Shown one piece after another: positions 1 to 7,895 of a stretch of 64,000 nucleotides of DNA. Each line of letters opens with the position of its first letter. Position 1 is the stretch's first letter. A model generated the notes under the pieces. That model did no database searches. It had not been told where the DNA came from and saw only the letters and a list, made by a program, of their open reading frames with translations. Both the position numbers and the translations under genes were made by a program. This DNA is from Roseovarius nubinhibens ISM (GTDB taxonomy: Bacteria > Pseudomonadota > Alphaproteobacteria > Rhodobacterales > Rhodobacteraceae), in NCBI RefSeq assembly GCF_000152625.1, contig NZ_CH724156.1, forward strand, positions 2,844,602-2,908,601, written 5' to 3'.

Positions 1-1
1 C

Positions 2-709
2 ATCGACGTGCTGACCCAAGATCATGGGCGTTATGCCGGGGTGGTGCGGGGCGGCACGTCGCGCAAGCTGCGCCCGGTGCTGCAGCCGGGGGCCGAGCTC
101 GACCTCGTGTGGCGGGCGCGGCTCGACAGCCATATGGGGGCCTTTACCGTCGAGCCGATCCGCGCCAGCCTGGCGGTGGGGCTAGGCGTGCGGCAGGCGT
201 TGGCAGGGCTCAATGCGGTGACGGCGATGCTGCGCTTTGCGCTGGCCGAGCGCGAGGCGCATGGGCCGCTCTTTGAGCGCAGTCTCGGGCTTTTGGAGAT
301 GATCGGCGAGGCCGAGCTCTGGCCGCTGGCCTATCTGCATTGGGAAATGGCGCTCTTGGACGAGCTGGGATTTGGCCTCGATCTGAGCACTTGTGCGGTG
401 CTGGGGCGCGAGGCCAATGACCTCAGTTTTGTGTCGCCGCGCACCGGGCGGGCAGTGTCGCGCAAGGGGGCGGGGGAGTGGGCTGACCGGCTCTTGCCGC
501 TGCCCAATTGCCTTTTGGAAATTGCGCCCGCGCCGGCCGAGGATCTGGTGCAAGGCTTTGCCGTCACGGGACATTTCCTGAGCCAGCATCTGGCCGGAGA
601 GATGCAGGGCAAGCCCTTGCCCGATGCGCGGCAGCGGCTGATTGATCTGGTGGCGCGGCAGGCGGCAGAGCCTAGCGCAGGGCGAGGATCAGATCCACAA
701 GCGAGCTGA
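2..709 (+). CDS. recO: DNA repair protein RecO (5' end cut off)
   Basis: RecO helps RecF/RecR load RecA on gapped DNA in recombinational repair. The frame is open from the first bases and begins IDVLTQDHGRYAG, which is the second part of the usual RecO N-terminal OB-fold. I judge that about 20 N-terminal residues lie outside the window. The helical C-terminal part follows (LARFAL-like helices, then the conserved FLSQHL region). The stop at 707-709 lies inside the 3' end of the convergent TetR gene, so the two genes overlap tail to tail by 38 bases. The identification rests on recognising the family sequence and is strong. Confidence 0.9.
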   Translation: MDVLTQDHGRYAGVVRGGTSRKLRPVLQPGAELDLVWRARLDSHMGAFTVEPIRASLAVGLGVRQALAGLNAVTAMLRFALAEREAHGPLFERSLGLLEMIGEAELWPLAYLHWEMALLDELGFGLDLSTCAVLGREANDLSFVSPRTGRAVSRKGAGEWADRLLPLPNCLLEIAPAPAEDLVQGFAVTGHFLSQHLAGEMQGKPLPDARQRLIDLVARQAAEPSAGRGSDPQAS

Positions 710-1202
710 TCGCGCTGTCGGCGCGCTCGGGCGTGTCGAGCGCCGCCAGCCCCTGCATCGCGGCGCGCAGCACATGAGCCATGTCGGGATTGGTGACGCC
801 GATGGCATGGAGATGCGCGGTGATCCGGCCGAGCCGGGCCGCGTCGACGCGGCCGGTGGCCTCGGCGGCGGGCGGGTAGCTCAGCGCCCAGGCGCGCATC
901 GCCCCCTCCATCAGCCGACCCGCGTTGATCCCCTGCGCCAGATGCAGCAGGGCTGCGGCGGGCGTCGGACGGGTTTCGGCCTCGAGCAGGGCCTGCAGCG
1001 CGGTCTCTTCCCAACCGGCGATAAGCGCCTGTTGGAACTGCGGCAGGTCGCGGAAATGCCAGTAGAACGAGCCCTTGGTGGTGCCGATCTGACGCGCCAG
1101 CGCCTCGGCGCGGAGCGCGGCGGGGCCGGTGGTGGCCAAGGCCTCGCGCCCGGCCATGAGCCAGTCATTTCGGGTCAGACGGGTGGCGCGGGCGGTGGTC
1201 AT
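672..1202 (-). CDS. TetR/AcrR family transcriptional regulator
   Basis: A 176-residue protein with an N-terminal TetR helix-turn-helix around residues 10-55: GREALATTGPAALRAEALAR, then IGTTKGSFYWHFRDLPQF, the typical recognition-helix signature. The C-terminal half is an all-helical ligand-binding domain of unknown ligand. The ATG at 1200-1202 is the first in-frame start after the intergenic gap. Its 3' end overlaps recO on the other strand by 38 bases. The next gene, a 2H-phosphoesterase-like protein ending at 1272, is in the same orientation upstream. No target is evident from the sequence. Confidence 0.88.
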   Translation of the reverse strand: MTTARATRLTRNDWLMAGREALATTGPAALRAEALARQIGTTKGSFYWHFRDLPQFQQALIAGWEETALQALLEAETRPTPAAALLHLAQGINAGRLMEGAMRAWALSYPPAAEATGRVDAARLGRITAHLHAIGVTNPDMAHVLRAAMQGLAALDTPERADSAISSLVDLILALR

Positions 1203-1271
1203 GGCACTGGCTTAGCCGGGGCGGGGACCCCGATCAAGAGGGCGAATTGGCGCAGTCTTGGTTGCGGCCTA

Positions 1272-1952
1272 TTAACCGGCCAATCTGCGCCGTTCGATCA
1301 GGTGAAACCGGCCCATGTCATCCTCGCCCGCAAGGCTCAGCGCGTCGAGCGTGAGCCTCTCCGGCAGGAGCGGCAGGAGATGGGTGGTGAGGATTTCTTC
1401 GGCCTTTTCAATGTCCTGACGCGAGAGTTTTTCGGTCAGGGTGATGTGAAAGCGAAATCCTTCCATCACGTAAGGATAGCCCCAGCGGGTGAGATTGGCC
1501 TCTTGGTCAGGGCTGAGCCCTGCGGCGCGGCGGCGGGCGAGCTCGTCATCCGAGGCGGGGGCGCGGAACCGATCAAAGGCGCGGACGATGCCTGCGGCGG
1601 CGTCGGTGAGGGCGGCGGGCTGTGGCGCGGGCATGAGGGCGAGGAACCGGCCCAGACGGGTGAGCGATGGCGTGCCGATCTCGACCGGGCGGGTCGTGTC
1701 GCAATAGTGCTGAAACGCCTCTGTCAGCTGCGCAAAATCTTCGCCCTGCGCTAGCCGGAACGGTGGCTTGAGCGTCGCGTGCAGCCCGTAGCGGCGCGGC
1801 GTGTCGGTCCAGCCATGGGGGTCGATGTCGAGCCCCTCGGGCGGCGCGACGGGGGCGCCTTGGGTCATGTCCCAGCCCAGCCAGCGGGTCGCCCAATGCG
1901 ACCAGCCAGCCTCGGCGGGGGTGTAGTAGAGAGCGTAACGGCGATAGGTCAT
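1272..1952 (-). CDS. DUF1045 family protein, 2H phosphoesterase-like
   Basis: A 226-residue cytosolic protein beginning MTYRRYALYYTP. It carries two H-x-T motifs, HATLKPPF near residue 58 and HITLTEKL near residue 172, the paired signature of 2H phosphoesterases and RNA ligase-like folds. DUF1045 members are often annotated as phosphonate-metabolism proteins because some sit in phn operons. No phn gene is present here, so the substrate cannot be inferred. The ATG at 1950-1952 is chosen because family members begin with this YALYY strand. A longer in-frame extension upstream looks non-coding. The ribosome binding site is weak. Confidence 0.85.
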   Translation of the reverse strand: MTYRRYALYYTPAEAGWSHWATRWLGWDMTQGAPVAPPEGLDIDPHGWTDTPRRYGLHATLKPPFRLAQGEDFAQLTEAFQHYCDTTRPVEIGTPSLTRLGRFLALMPAPQPAALTDAAAGIVRAFDRFRAPASDDELARRRAAGLSPDQEANLTRWGYPYVMEGFRFHITLTEKLSRQDIEKAEEILTTHLLPLLPERLTLDALSLAGEDDMGRFHLIERRRLAG

Positions 1953-2060
1953 GGGGAGGTTTTGGCATGTTTCGCGGCCCGCGCCAATCCATGCTTTGAC
2001 CCGCGCCGCGACACGGTCCATAAACAGGGAAAGCGAGACCCGTCCCAGAGGAGAAAACCC

Positions 2061-2756
2061 ATGTCCGACAAGTATTTATTCGCCCCCGAGCCGCAGGCCA
2101 GCGTGGCTGTCAAAGGCCGGGACGAGCGGTTCCCGGTGCGGCGGATTTTCTGTGTCGGGCGCAACTATGCGGCCCATGCGGCGGAGATGGGCAATGAGGT
2201 CGATCGCGAGGCGCCGTTCTATTTCACCAAGAGCCCGCATGGTCTCTGTCCGTCCGGGGCGGAGATCGCCTATCCCTCGGGCACCGAGGATTGCCATCAC
2301 GAGATGGAATTCGTGGTGGCCCTGGGCGGCGATATAGCCCCCGGAGAGGGCGCGGCGGGCATGGCGCAGATCGTCGGCTATGGCTGTGGCATCGACCTCA
2401 CGCGGCGTGATTTGCAGGGTCAGGCCAAGGACAAGCGGCGGCCCTGGGATCTTGGCAAAGACTTTGAAAACGCAGCGATAATGGGCGTTCTGACCGAGGC
2501 GGCAGAGTTCGGCGAGATCGGCGATCAGGTGATCACGCTCGATCTCGACGGGGTGCGGGTGCAGGAGGCGACGCTGGCCGAGATGGTGCATAGCGTGCCC
2601 GAGGTGCTGAGCCATCTGTCGCGGTTTTACCGGCTGGGCGCGGGCGATCTCATCTATACCGGCACGCCGGCGGGGGTCGGTCCGGTCAAGCCCGGATCGC
2701 ATCTGCTGGGGCGGATCGACGGGCTGGAGCCGGTCGAGCTGCGCATCAAGGCTTGA
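2061..2756 (+). CDS. Fumarylacetoacetate hydrolase (FAH) family protein
   Basis: A 231-residue member of the FAH fold, near the size of fumarylpyruvate hydrolases, which cleave C-C bonds in 2,4-diketo acids using Mg2+ or Mn2+. FCVGRNYAAHAAEMG near residue 30 and the metal-binding stretches HHEMEFVVALG and GCGIDLTRRDLQ are visible, followed by GDLIYTGTPAGVGPV near the C-terminus. The ATG at 2061 has an AGAGGAG ribosome site about 8 bases upstream. The gene stands alone. A GTCGGTA tandem repeat follows 45 bases after its stop. The substrate is not shown, since no gentisate or tyrosine pathway gene is adjacent. Confidence 0.9.
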   Translation: MSDKYLFAPEPQASVAVKGRDERFPVRRIFCVGRNYAAHAAEMGNEVDREAPFYFTKSPHGLCPSGAEIAYPSGTEDCHHEMEFVVALGGDIAPGEGAAGMAQIVGYGCGIDLTRRDLQGQAKDKRRPWDLGKDFENAAIMGVLTEAAEFGEIGDQVITLDLDGVRVQEATLAEMVHSVPEVLSHLSRFYRLGAGDLIYTGTPAGVGPVKPGSHLLGRIDGLEPVELRIKA

Positions 2757-2801
2757 GCCGTTAATCTCTTGGGGATCAGGGCGTTTCGGGCCGAAATGGC
2801 C

Positions 2802-2841
2802 TGTCGGCAGCACGTCGGTATTGCGTCGGTAAAGCGACGGT
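2802..2841 (+). repeat. GTCGGTA 11-bp tandem repeat, copy 1
   Basis: Three consecutive 11-base units, GTCGGCAGCAC, GTCGGTATTGC and GTCGGTAAAGC, close with GACGG. The last unit plus GACG can fold as CGTCG-GTAAAG-CGACG. Related copies lie at 16218-16256, 48861-48899 and 53408-53435, all on the same strand and all intergenic. This copy sits between the FAH gene and rpiB. Confidence 0.85.
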
Positions 2842-2960
2842 GCTGAGGAGCGCCTGTTTTGCCGCGCGCAAACTGTTAACGGGGCGTGCGTCCGCCGCCG
2901 GGCTCTGCTATGGCAGCGGCGACAAGAGCACCGATTAGATCAGCACAGAGGATCACCGTC

Positions 2961-3410
2961 ATGAGCACCGAAAAACGTATCGTCCTGTCGAGCGATCACG
3001 CGGCCATCGAGCTGCGTCAGGCCGTGGCGGAACATGCCAAGAGCCTCGGCTGGGAGGTCGAGGATATCGGCCCCATCAGCCCCGAGAGCACCCATTACCC
3101 GAAGCACGGCAAGGCGGCGGCGCGCAAGGTCGCGTCGGGCGACTGTGCTCTTGGGATCATTCTCTGTGGCACGGGGCAGGGCATCATGATGGCCGCGAAC
3201 AAGGTCAAGGGCATCCGCTGTGGTGTGGCGAGCGACACGTTCTCGGCCAAGATGATCCGTCAGCACAATGACGCCAACATGCTTTCGATCGGGGCGCGGG
3301 TCGTGGGCGAGGGGCTGGCGCTCGAGATCGTCGAGGCGTTCCTCGGCGCCGAGTTCGAAGGCGGCCGCCATGGCACGCGGGTCGACATGATCAAGGCGAT
3401 CGAAGGGTAA
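2961..3410 (+). CDS. rpiB: Ribose 5-phosphate isomerase B
   Basis: RpiB interconverts ribose 5-phosphate and ribulose 5-phosphate in the pentose phosphate pathway. The 149-residue protein has the family signatures SSDHAAIELR near residue 10, the active-site Cys69 in ILCGTGQGI, and RQHNDANMLSIGARV. The length is normal for LacAB/RpiB proteins. The ATG at 2961 is chosen because the motif-bearing N-terminus starts there (MSTEKRIVLSSDHA). A longer in-frame extension to 2886 lacks family similarity. The gene is monocistronic, and its leader carries no recognised operator. Confidence 0.95.
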   Translation: MSTEKRIVLSSDHAAIELRQAVAEHAKSLGWEVEDIGPISPESTHYPKHGKAAARKVASGDCALGIILCGTGQGIMMAANKVKGIRCGVASDTFSAKMIRQHNDANMLSIGARVVGEGLALEIVEAFLGAEFEGGRHGTRVDMIKAIEG

Positions 3411-3421
3411 GAGGGCGCCGG

Positions 3422-3446
3422 GCAGGGGCGGCGCTTACGCCCCTGC
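3422..3446 (+). terminator. GC-rich hairpin after rpiB
   Basis: GCAGGGGCG and CGCCCCTGC form a perfect 9-bp stem with a 7-base loop, starting 12 bases after the rpiB stop. No T-tract follows, so termination here is a guess. Confidence 0.35.
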
Positions 3447-3519
3447 GGATCTGGTGGCCTGGGGAGTGTCCGCTGGGAGTGTCCTCTGAGGGCCTAGCCG
3501 GTGGCAGACCCGTGATGGA

Positions 3520-4239
3520 TCAGCTGCGATACTCGGGGTTTTTAAACCCGAAACGCGCGCCCGCATCCCATGCCTTGCGATCATTTCCCTGATTGGGATA
3601 GCCGCCCGCATCCTTGAGCATGCGCGTCAGGTGGATCAGGTTCCACGTCATGATCGTGGTGTTTCGCTGGGTAAATTCATTGTCAAAGCCAACCCTGCTG
3701 CCGTCCTCTTTTTCGTCGCCATAGGAGGGCCCCGGGCCCGCTTCGCCGATCCAGCCGCAATCGGCCTGAGGCGGGATGGTAAAGCCGAGGTGGTTCATGG
3801 CGTAGCCAATGGTCATGGCCGCGTGTTTGATGCCGTCTTCATTGCCGGTGATGACGCAGCCTGCTGTTTTTCCGTAGAAAATTGACTGACCCTTGTCATT
3901 CAACTGGCCCGACATTCCATAAAGCCTCTCGATCAGGACCCGGCAGACCGATGATTCCTCGCCGAGCCAGAGGGGCGATCCGATGACCAGAATATCCGCA
4001 GCCTTGACCTTGTCCCAGACGAGTGGCCAGTCGTCCCTGTCCCAGCCATGTTCAGTCATGTCCGGGTAAATGCCGGGCGGGATGTGATGGCTGAGCATGT
4101 GCACGTGGTCCACCGAGATGCCCTGTTGGGTCATGATGGCGGCCGAGGCGTTCAAGAGCAGTTTGGTGTGGCTCTCACTGGGCGCGCGTTTGAGCGTGGT
4201 GTTGATGAATAGCGCCCTGAGGTCAGAATGGTTTGTCAT
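3520..4239 (-). CDS. Flavodoxin-like NAD(P)H-dependent FMN reductase
   Basis: A 239-residue flavodoxin-fold protein. Near the N-terminus, ALFINTTLKRAPSESHT has the S-x-S/T phosphate-binding character of NADPH-dependent FMN reductases. ADILVIGSPLWLGEESS is the second FMN-contact loop, and KTAGCVITGNEDGIKH is the third. The ATG at 4237-4239 has a GAAGGAG ribosome site about 6 bases upstream; the in-frame extension to 4311 lacks both. The gene stands alone beside a repeat-rich non-coding region. The physiological electron acceptor cannot be read from sequence. Confidence 0.87.
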   Translation of the reverse strand: MTNHSDLRALFINTTLKRAPSESHTKLLLNASAAIMTQQGISVDHVHMLSHHIPPGIYPDMTEHGWDRDDWPLVWDKVKAADILVIGSPLWLGEESSVCRVLIERLYGMSGQLNDKGQSIFYGKTAGCVITGNEDGIKHAAMTIGYAMNHLGFTIPPQADCGWIGEAGPGPSYGDEKEDGSRVGFDNEFTQRNTTIMTWNLIHLTRMLKDAGGYPNQGNDRKAWDAGARFGFKNPEYRS

Positions 4240-4462
4240 CTGATGTCTGCTCCTTCGCTTGGCTAGGCTAGAGGTAGCGCCGAGCCGCGTGAAAGCCACT
4301 GCATTGGGCAATCGTAAGATTAGGACGGGGCGGGGCGGTGTCGAGGTGAGCTGCGCAGCGGCGTGCCGGGGTACGGCGTTCCAACGGTGCAGGATGCCAC
4401 TTTATTGCCGCCTGAGCTGGAGGCCCTCGCCATGTCGCGCTGGGCTGAGCCAAATCGCCGTG

Positions 4463-4514
4463 CCCTGGGACGGCACGGCGATGCGCGGCGGGCGTGCCGC
4501 CCTTGTCCCGCGCG
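4463..4514 (+). repeat. 52-base direct repeat, copy A
   Basis: Matches 5895-5946 at 51 of 52 positions. Each copy contains the inverted pair CGGCACG ... CGTGCCG (15-base spacer), so it can fold as an imperfect hairpin in the manner of REP-like elements. Together with the 4714-4745 / 5869-5900 pair, it brackets the methyltransferase gene. Confidence 0.85.
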
Positions 4515-4713
4515 GGGGGCGGCAGCGGTCCTTGGCTAGGCGGGGAGGTGAAGGCCTATTTCCAGAAATGCGACGCTCGAGGTGCCGAGGGTCAGGCCCG
4601 GCCAGAGGAGGAGCCTTTAGGCGGTATTCCACCTTTTCGCGCCTTCTTTATTGTTTCAGCTTTCCCAGCCTGTGTGGGGCCAAGGGTGTTCGGTCTCGTC
4701 TGACCCCTTGGTG

Positions 4714-4745
4714 CCGGTCCGGCGCTCGCCCGGCGGCGGCCATGG
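4714..4745 (+). repeat. 32-base direct repeat, copy A
   Basis: Matches 5869-5900 at 30 of 32 positions; both begin CCGGTCCGGCGC. In the downstream copy this sequence runs straight into the 52-base repeat, while here the two parts are in the opposite order and about 200 bases apart. The blocks have therefore been rearranged. Confidence 0.8.
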
Positions 4746-5007
4746 TCCGGTTTGTTCCGGGCGGGGCGTGACGTTCTTTACGCTGCTGCGGAAATTGACA
4801 ATTATCGCCTTCTGCCGGATACACACTACACGGTTGAGAAGGACATTCATATTGTCGCCCGGTTGGCCGGTATCCCCTTGGCGGGATGCCGGGGTGCCGA
4901 TCACGCGACCTGACCACGCTGATTGCCGGCCTCGGCCTCGCCCTATTGGACGAGGCTGTGAGGCGTCGAAAAACGGGCCTCGTCTTCCTTTAACTCTGGA
5001 GACACAG

Positions 5008-5739
5008 ATGGTACAGAATATCTACGACAATCCCGAATTCTTTGCTGGCTATAGCCAGCTTCCCCGTCAGGTTGGCGGCTTGGATCATGCGCCGGAATGG
5101 CCCGCCATTCGGGCGATGTTGCCCGGGCTGAGCGGCGCGCGCGTGGCGGACCTTGGCTGCGGCTTTGGCTGGGCGTCACGTTGGTTTCGCGCGCAGGGGG
5201 CGGCCTCGGTGCTTGGCCTCGATCTGTCGCAGAACATGATCGACCGGGCGCGGGCCGACACCCACGATAGGGCGATCACCTACCGCATTGCCGATCTTGA
5301 CGCGCTGGACTTGCCGTCAGAGGCGTTCGATCTGGTCTATAGCGCGCTCACGTTTCATTATGTGCCGGATTTCGCGCGGCTGATCCGGGTGATCCATGCG
5401 GCTTTGGTGCCGGGGGGGGATATGGTCTTTACCATCGAGCATCCGATCTTCATGGCGGCCAGACATCCGCAGTGGATAGAGGATGAGGACGGCACCAAGA
5501 CCTGGCCGGTCAATGGCTATTCCCGTGAGGGCGAGCGCCGCACTGATTGGTTTGCCAAGGGCGTGCTCAAGCATCACCGGACCTTGGCGACGACGATCAA
5601 CACGCTGATCGGCGCCGGGTTTGCGCTGCGCCGGTTGGAGGAATTCGCGCCCACGGCGGCGCAGATCGCGGCGATGCCGGCGCTGGAGGAAGAACTGGAG
5701 CGGCCGATGATGGCGTTGATCGCAGCGCAGAAGGTCTGA
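5008..5739 (+). CDS. Class I SAM-dependent methyltransferase
   Basis: A 243-residue Rossmann-type methyltransferase. The SAM-binding motif I is VADLGCGFGWASRWF near residue 46, followed by the acidic VLGLDLSQNMID and the motif IV-like FDLVYSALTFHYVPDF. The C-terminal half (EHPIFMAARHPQW, WPVNGYSREGERRTDWF) resembles small-molecule methyltransferases annotated as UbiE/biotin synthesis-like. The substrate is unknown. The ATG at 5008 follows CTGGAG by 6 bases. The gene is isolated between two non-coding blocks that share repeats, so it may have moved as a unit with them. That is inference. Confidence 0.88.
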   Translation: MVQNIYDNPEFFAGYSQLPRQVGGLDHAPEWPAIRAMLPGLSGARVADLGCGFGWASRWFRAQGAASVLGLDLSQNMIDRARADTHDRAITYRIADLDALDLPSEAFDLVYSALTFHYVPDFARLIRVIHAALVPGGDMVFTIEHPIFMAARHPQWIEDEDGTKTWPVNGYSREGERRTDWFAKGVLKHHRTLATTINTLIGAGFALRRLEEFAPTAAQIAAMPALEEELERPMMALIAAQKV

Positions 5740-5749
5740 TGGCTGCGTG

Positions 5750-5946
5750 CGGGCGCGCGCCGGACCGGGGGGCGGCGCGGCTTCGCTCTGTGCAGGGCAG
5801 TTTATGTCTGCCGCAAATCGTGAGGTCTGGTTGGTCCGGGACTGTTGCCAGAGCGCCGGCCCGTGGGGCCGGTCCGGCGCGCGCCCGGCGGCGGCCCTGG
5901 GACGGCACGGCGATGCGCGGCGGGCGTGCCGCCCTTGACCCGCGCG
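5750..5946 (+). repeat. Inverted and direct repeats after the methyltransferase
   Basis: CGGGCGCGCGCCGGACCGG at 5750-5768 is the exact reverse complement of 5869-5887, a perfect 19-base inverted repeat with a 100-base interior. The right arm continues into copy B of the 32-base repeat (5869-5900) and copy B of the 52-base repeat (5895-5946). The interior holds no gene. The rest of the 311-base gap up to 6050 holds only the mcd terminator. Confidence 0.8.
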
Positions 5947-5970
5947 CGGCGGGCGGCGGGGAGCGCCGTC

Positions 5971-6012
5971 AAAAATGAAAGCGGGCGGTGCGCCTCCACT
6001 CGCACCGCCCGC
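5971..6012 (-). terminator. Rho-independent terminator of mcd
   Basis: On the minus strand, GCGGGCGGTGCG and CGCACCGCCCGC form a perfect 12-bp stem with an 8-base loop, followed by TTTCATTTTT. It starts 38 bases after the mcd stop codon. This is a textbook intrinsic terminator for the minus strand. Confidence 0.85.
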
Positions 6013-6050
6013 GTCCTCCCTACCTCGTGGGCCCCAAGAGCCGCGCGCCG

Positions 6051-7739
6051 CTAGCCGAGCAGGCGGCGGGCGATGACCTGGGCCTGAATTTCGGCGGCAC
6101 CTTCGAAAATATTGAGGATGCGCGCATCGCAGAGGATGCGGCTGATCTTGTATTCCATGGCAAAGCCATTGCCGCCGTGGATCTGCAAGCCGTTGTCGGC
6201 GCAGGCCCAGGCGACGCGGGCGCCGAGGAGTTTCGCCATGCCGGCCTCGAGATCGCAGCGCTTGTCATGGTCTTTCTGCCAGGCGCTGTAATAGGTGAGC
6301 TGACGCGCGACCATGATCTCGACCGCCATCATCGCGAGCTTGCCCGAGACGCGGGGAAACTCGATCAGGGATTTGCCGAATTGCTTGCGGTCCTGGGCAT
6401 ATTGCATCGCCACATCGAGCGCGGCCTGAGCGACGCCGACGGCGCGGGCGGCGGTCTGAATGCGGGCGGCCTCAAACGTCTGCATGAGCTGTTTGAAGCC
6501 CTTGCCCTCTTCGCCGCCGAGCAGGTTGTCGCCCTTGACGTGGAAATTGTCGAAGCTGAGTTCGTATTCCTTCATGCCGCGATAGCCGAGCACTTCGATC
6601 TCTGTGCCGCTCATGCCCGGGGTGGGGAAGGGGGCCTCGTCGGTGCCGGGGGTTTTCTCGGCGAGGAACATCGACAGGCCGCGGTGATCGGTGGTGTCGG
6701 GATCGGTGCGCGCCAGCAGGGTCATGACCTGGGTGCGGGCGGCATGGGTGATCCAGGTCTTGTTGCCGGTGATCTTCCAGTCGCCGTTCTCGTCGCGGCT
6801 GGCGCGGGTGCGCAGCGAGCCGAGATCGGAGCCGGTGTTCGGTTCGGTAAAGACGGCCGTGGGCAGGATTTCGGCGCTGGCGAGTTTCGGCAGCCAGTGC
6901 TCCTTTTGCGCGTCGGTGCCGCCGCAGAGGATGAGCTCGGCGGCGATCTCGGAGCGGGTGCCGAGGCTGCCGACGCCGATATAGCCACGGCTCAGTTCTT
7001 CGGAGACCACGACCATCGACGCCTTGGAGAGGCCAAAGCCGCCGTATTCCTCGGGGATGGTGAGGCCAAAGACGCCCATTTCGGCCAGCTCTTCGATGAT
7101 CTCCATCGGGATGAGCTCGTCCTTGAGGTGCCAGTCATGGGCGTGGGGTTCGACCTTTTCCACGGCAAAGCGGCGGAACTGTTCGCGGATCATCTCGAGC
7201 TCGTCATCGAGCCCGGTGCGGCCGACGGTGATCTCGGCGCTGCGCTCCTGCATGAGCTCGACGAGACGGGTCCGGGCGGATTGGCTGTTGCCGCGCGCCA
7301 TGAGGGTCTGGACGGCGTCGGATTGAAAGCCCGAGAGCACGTCCCAGCCGAGGCCGAGATCGGCGAGCCGGGTCACCTCGGCCTGGTTCATCGGGATGCC
7401 GCCGGCGATCTGGTGGAGATATTCGCCAAAGGCGATCTGGTGGATCAGCGCCTCGACCTCGCCGAACGTGCCGGCCTCGGTCAGCCGGTCGGCCCAGGCC
7501 TGCATCTGGCGCAGCGCCTCGACATAGGTGGCGAGCCAGGCGAGCCCATGGGCGGCGGTCTGGTTGGCCTCGATGGCGGAGTTGGAGACGCGGCCATCCA
7601 CGGTCACCAGGCCGCGCAGCGCCTCGGTGGCGGCGTCGAGCACCTGTTCGGCGGCGGGCACGGCCTGCCGGGTGAGATCGCAGAGCTTGTCCAGAAGCGG
7701 GGCGTTTCCAGTCATAACGTCTTGTCCATCATGCGCCAT
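6051..7739 (-). CDS. mcd: Acyl-CoA dehydrogenase, probably (2S)-methylsuccinyl-CoA dehydrogenase
   Basis: A 562-residue FAD-dependent acyl-CoA dehydrogenase. About 150 N-terminal residues (VDGRVSNSAIEANQTAAHGLAW region) precede the usual acyl-CoA dehydrogenase core. This extended form is known for methylsuccinyl-CoA dehydrogenase, which makes mesaconyl-CoA in the ethylmalonyl-CoA pathway. Core signatures are TIPEEYGGFGLS, FTEPNTGSDLGSLRTRA, ARDRKQFG-like QDRKQFGKSL, and QIHGGNGFAMEY, followed by IFEGAAEIQ near the C-terminus. The ATG at 7737-7739 is chosen because GGAGG lies 9 bases upstream; other in-frame starts exist at 7748 and 7784. The gene has its own terminator and is not next to other pathway genes. 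Confidence 0.85.
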   Translation of the reverse strand: MAHDGQDVMTGNAPLLDKLCDLTRQAVPAAEQVLDAATEALRGLVTVDGRVSNSAIEANQTAAHGLAWLATYVEALRQMQAWADRLTEAGTFGEVEALIHQIAFGEYLHQIAGGIPMNQAEVTRLADLGLGWDVLSGFQSDAVQTLMARGNSQSARTRLVELMQERSAEITVGRTGLDDELEMIREQFRRFAVEKVEPHAHDWHLKDELIPMEIIEELAEMGVFGLTIPEEYGGFGLSKASMVVVSEELSRGYIGVGSLGTRSEIAAELILCGGTDAQKEHWLPKLASAEILPTAVFTEPNTGSDLGSLRTRASRDENGDWKITGNKTWITHAARTQVMTLLARTDPDTTDHRGLSMFLAEKTPGTDEAPFPTPGMSGTEIEVLGYRGMKEYELSFDNFHVKGDNLLGGEEGKGFKQLMQTFEAARIQTAARAVGVAQAALDVAMQYAQDRKQFGKSLIEFPRVSGKLAMMAVEIMVARQLTYYSAWQKDHDKRCDLEAGMAKLLGARVAWACADNGLQIHGGNGFAMEYKISRILCDARILNIFEGAAEIQAQVIARRLLG

Positions 7740-7895
7740 TTGATCCATCCTCCAGCCAGCGATCGCAATTGTCGGGGCAGACATAGCTATTTCGCAAGTG
7801 CAGCGCAACTATTTTGCAGATGCGAGATGGTTTTTTGATCGAAAATTACGCGACGGATTTTGAGGCGCGGCGAAAAACGGAAGGCGGGCAGGCAG

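Larger units (their letters stand above)
4240..5007. other. 768-base intergenic stretch, no convincing gene
   Basis: No frame here has a family motif or a plausible start; the open frames are short and rich in Arg/Pro/Gly. It holds the first copy of a 52-base direct repeat (4463-4514) and of a 32-base repeat (4714-4745), both repeated beyond the following methyltransferase. A perfect TTGACA hexamer at 4795-4800 is followed 19 bases later by TACACA. It could be a promoter for the methyltransferase with a leader of about 180 bases, but this is weak. Confidence 0.6.

Noticed and set aside
4259-4771. A 170-codon open frame on the plus strand in the gap before the methyltransferase.
   Set aside because: The Arg/Gly/Cys-rich translation has no motif and runs through a non-coding repeat.
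5988-7838. A 616-codon open frame antisense to the acyl-CoA dehydrogenase gene.
   Set aside because: It mirrors the GC-rich third positions of mcd, has no ribosome site or family motif, and is low in sequence complexity. mcd itself has clear motifs.
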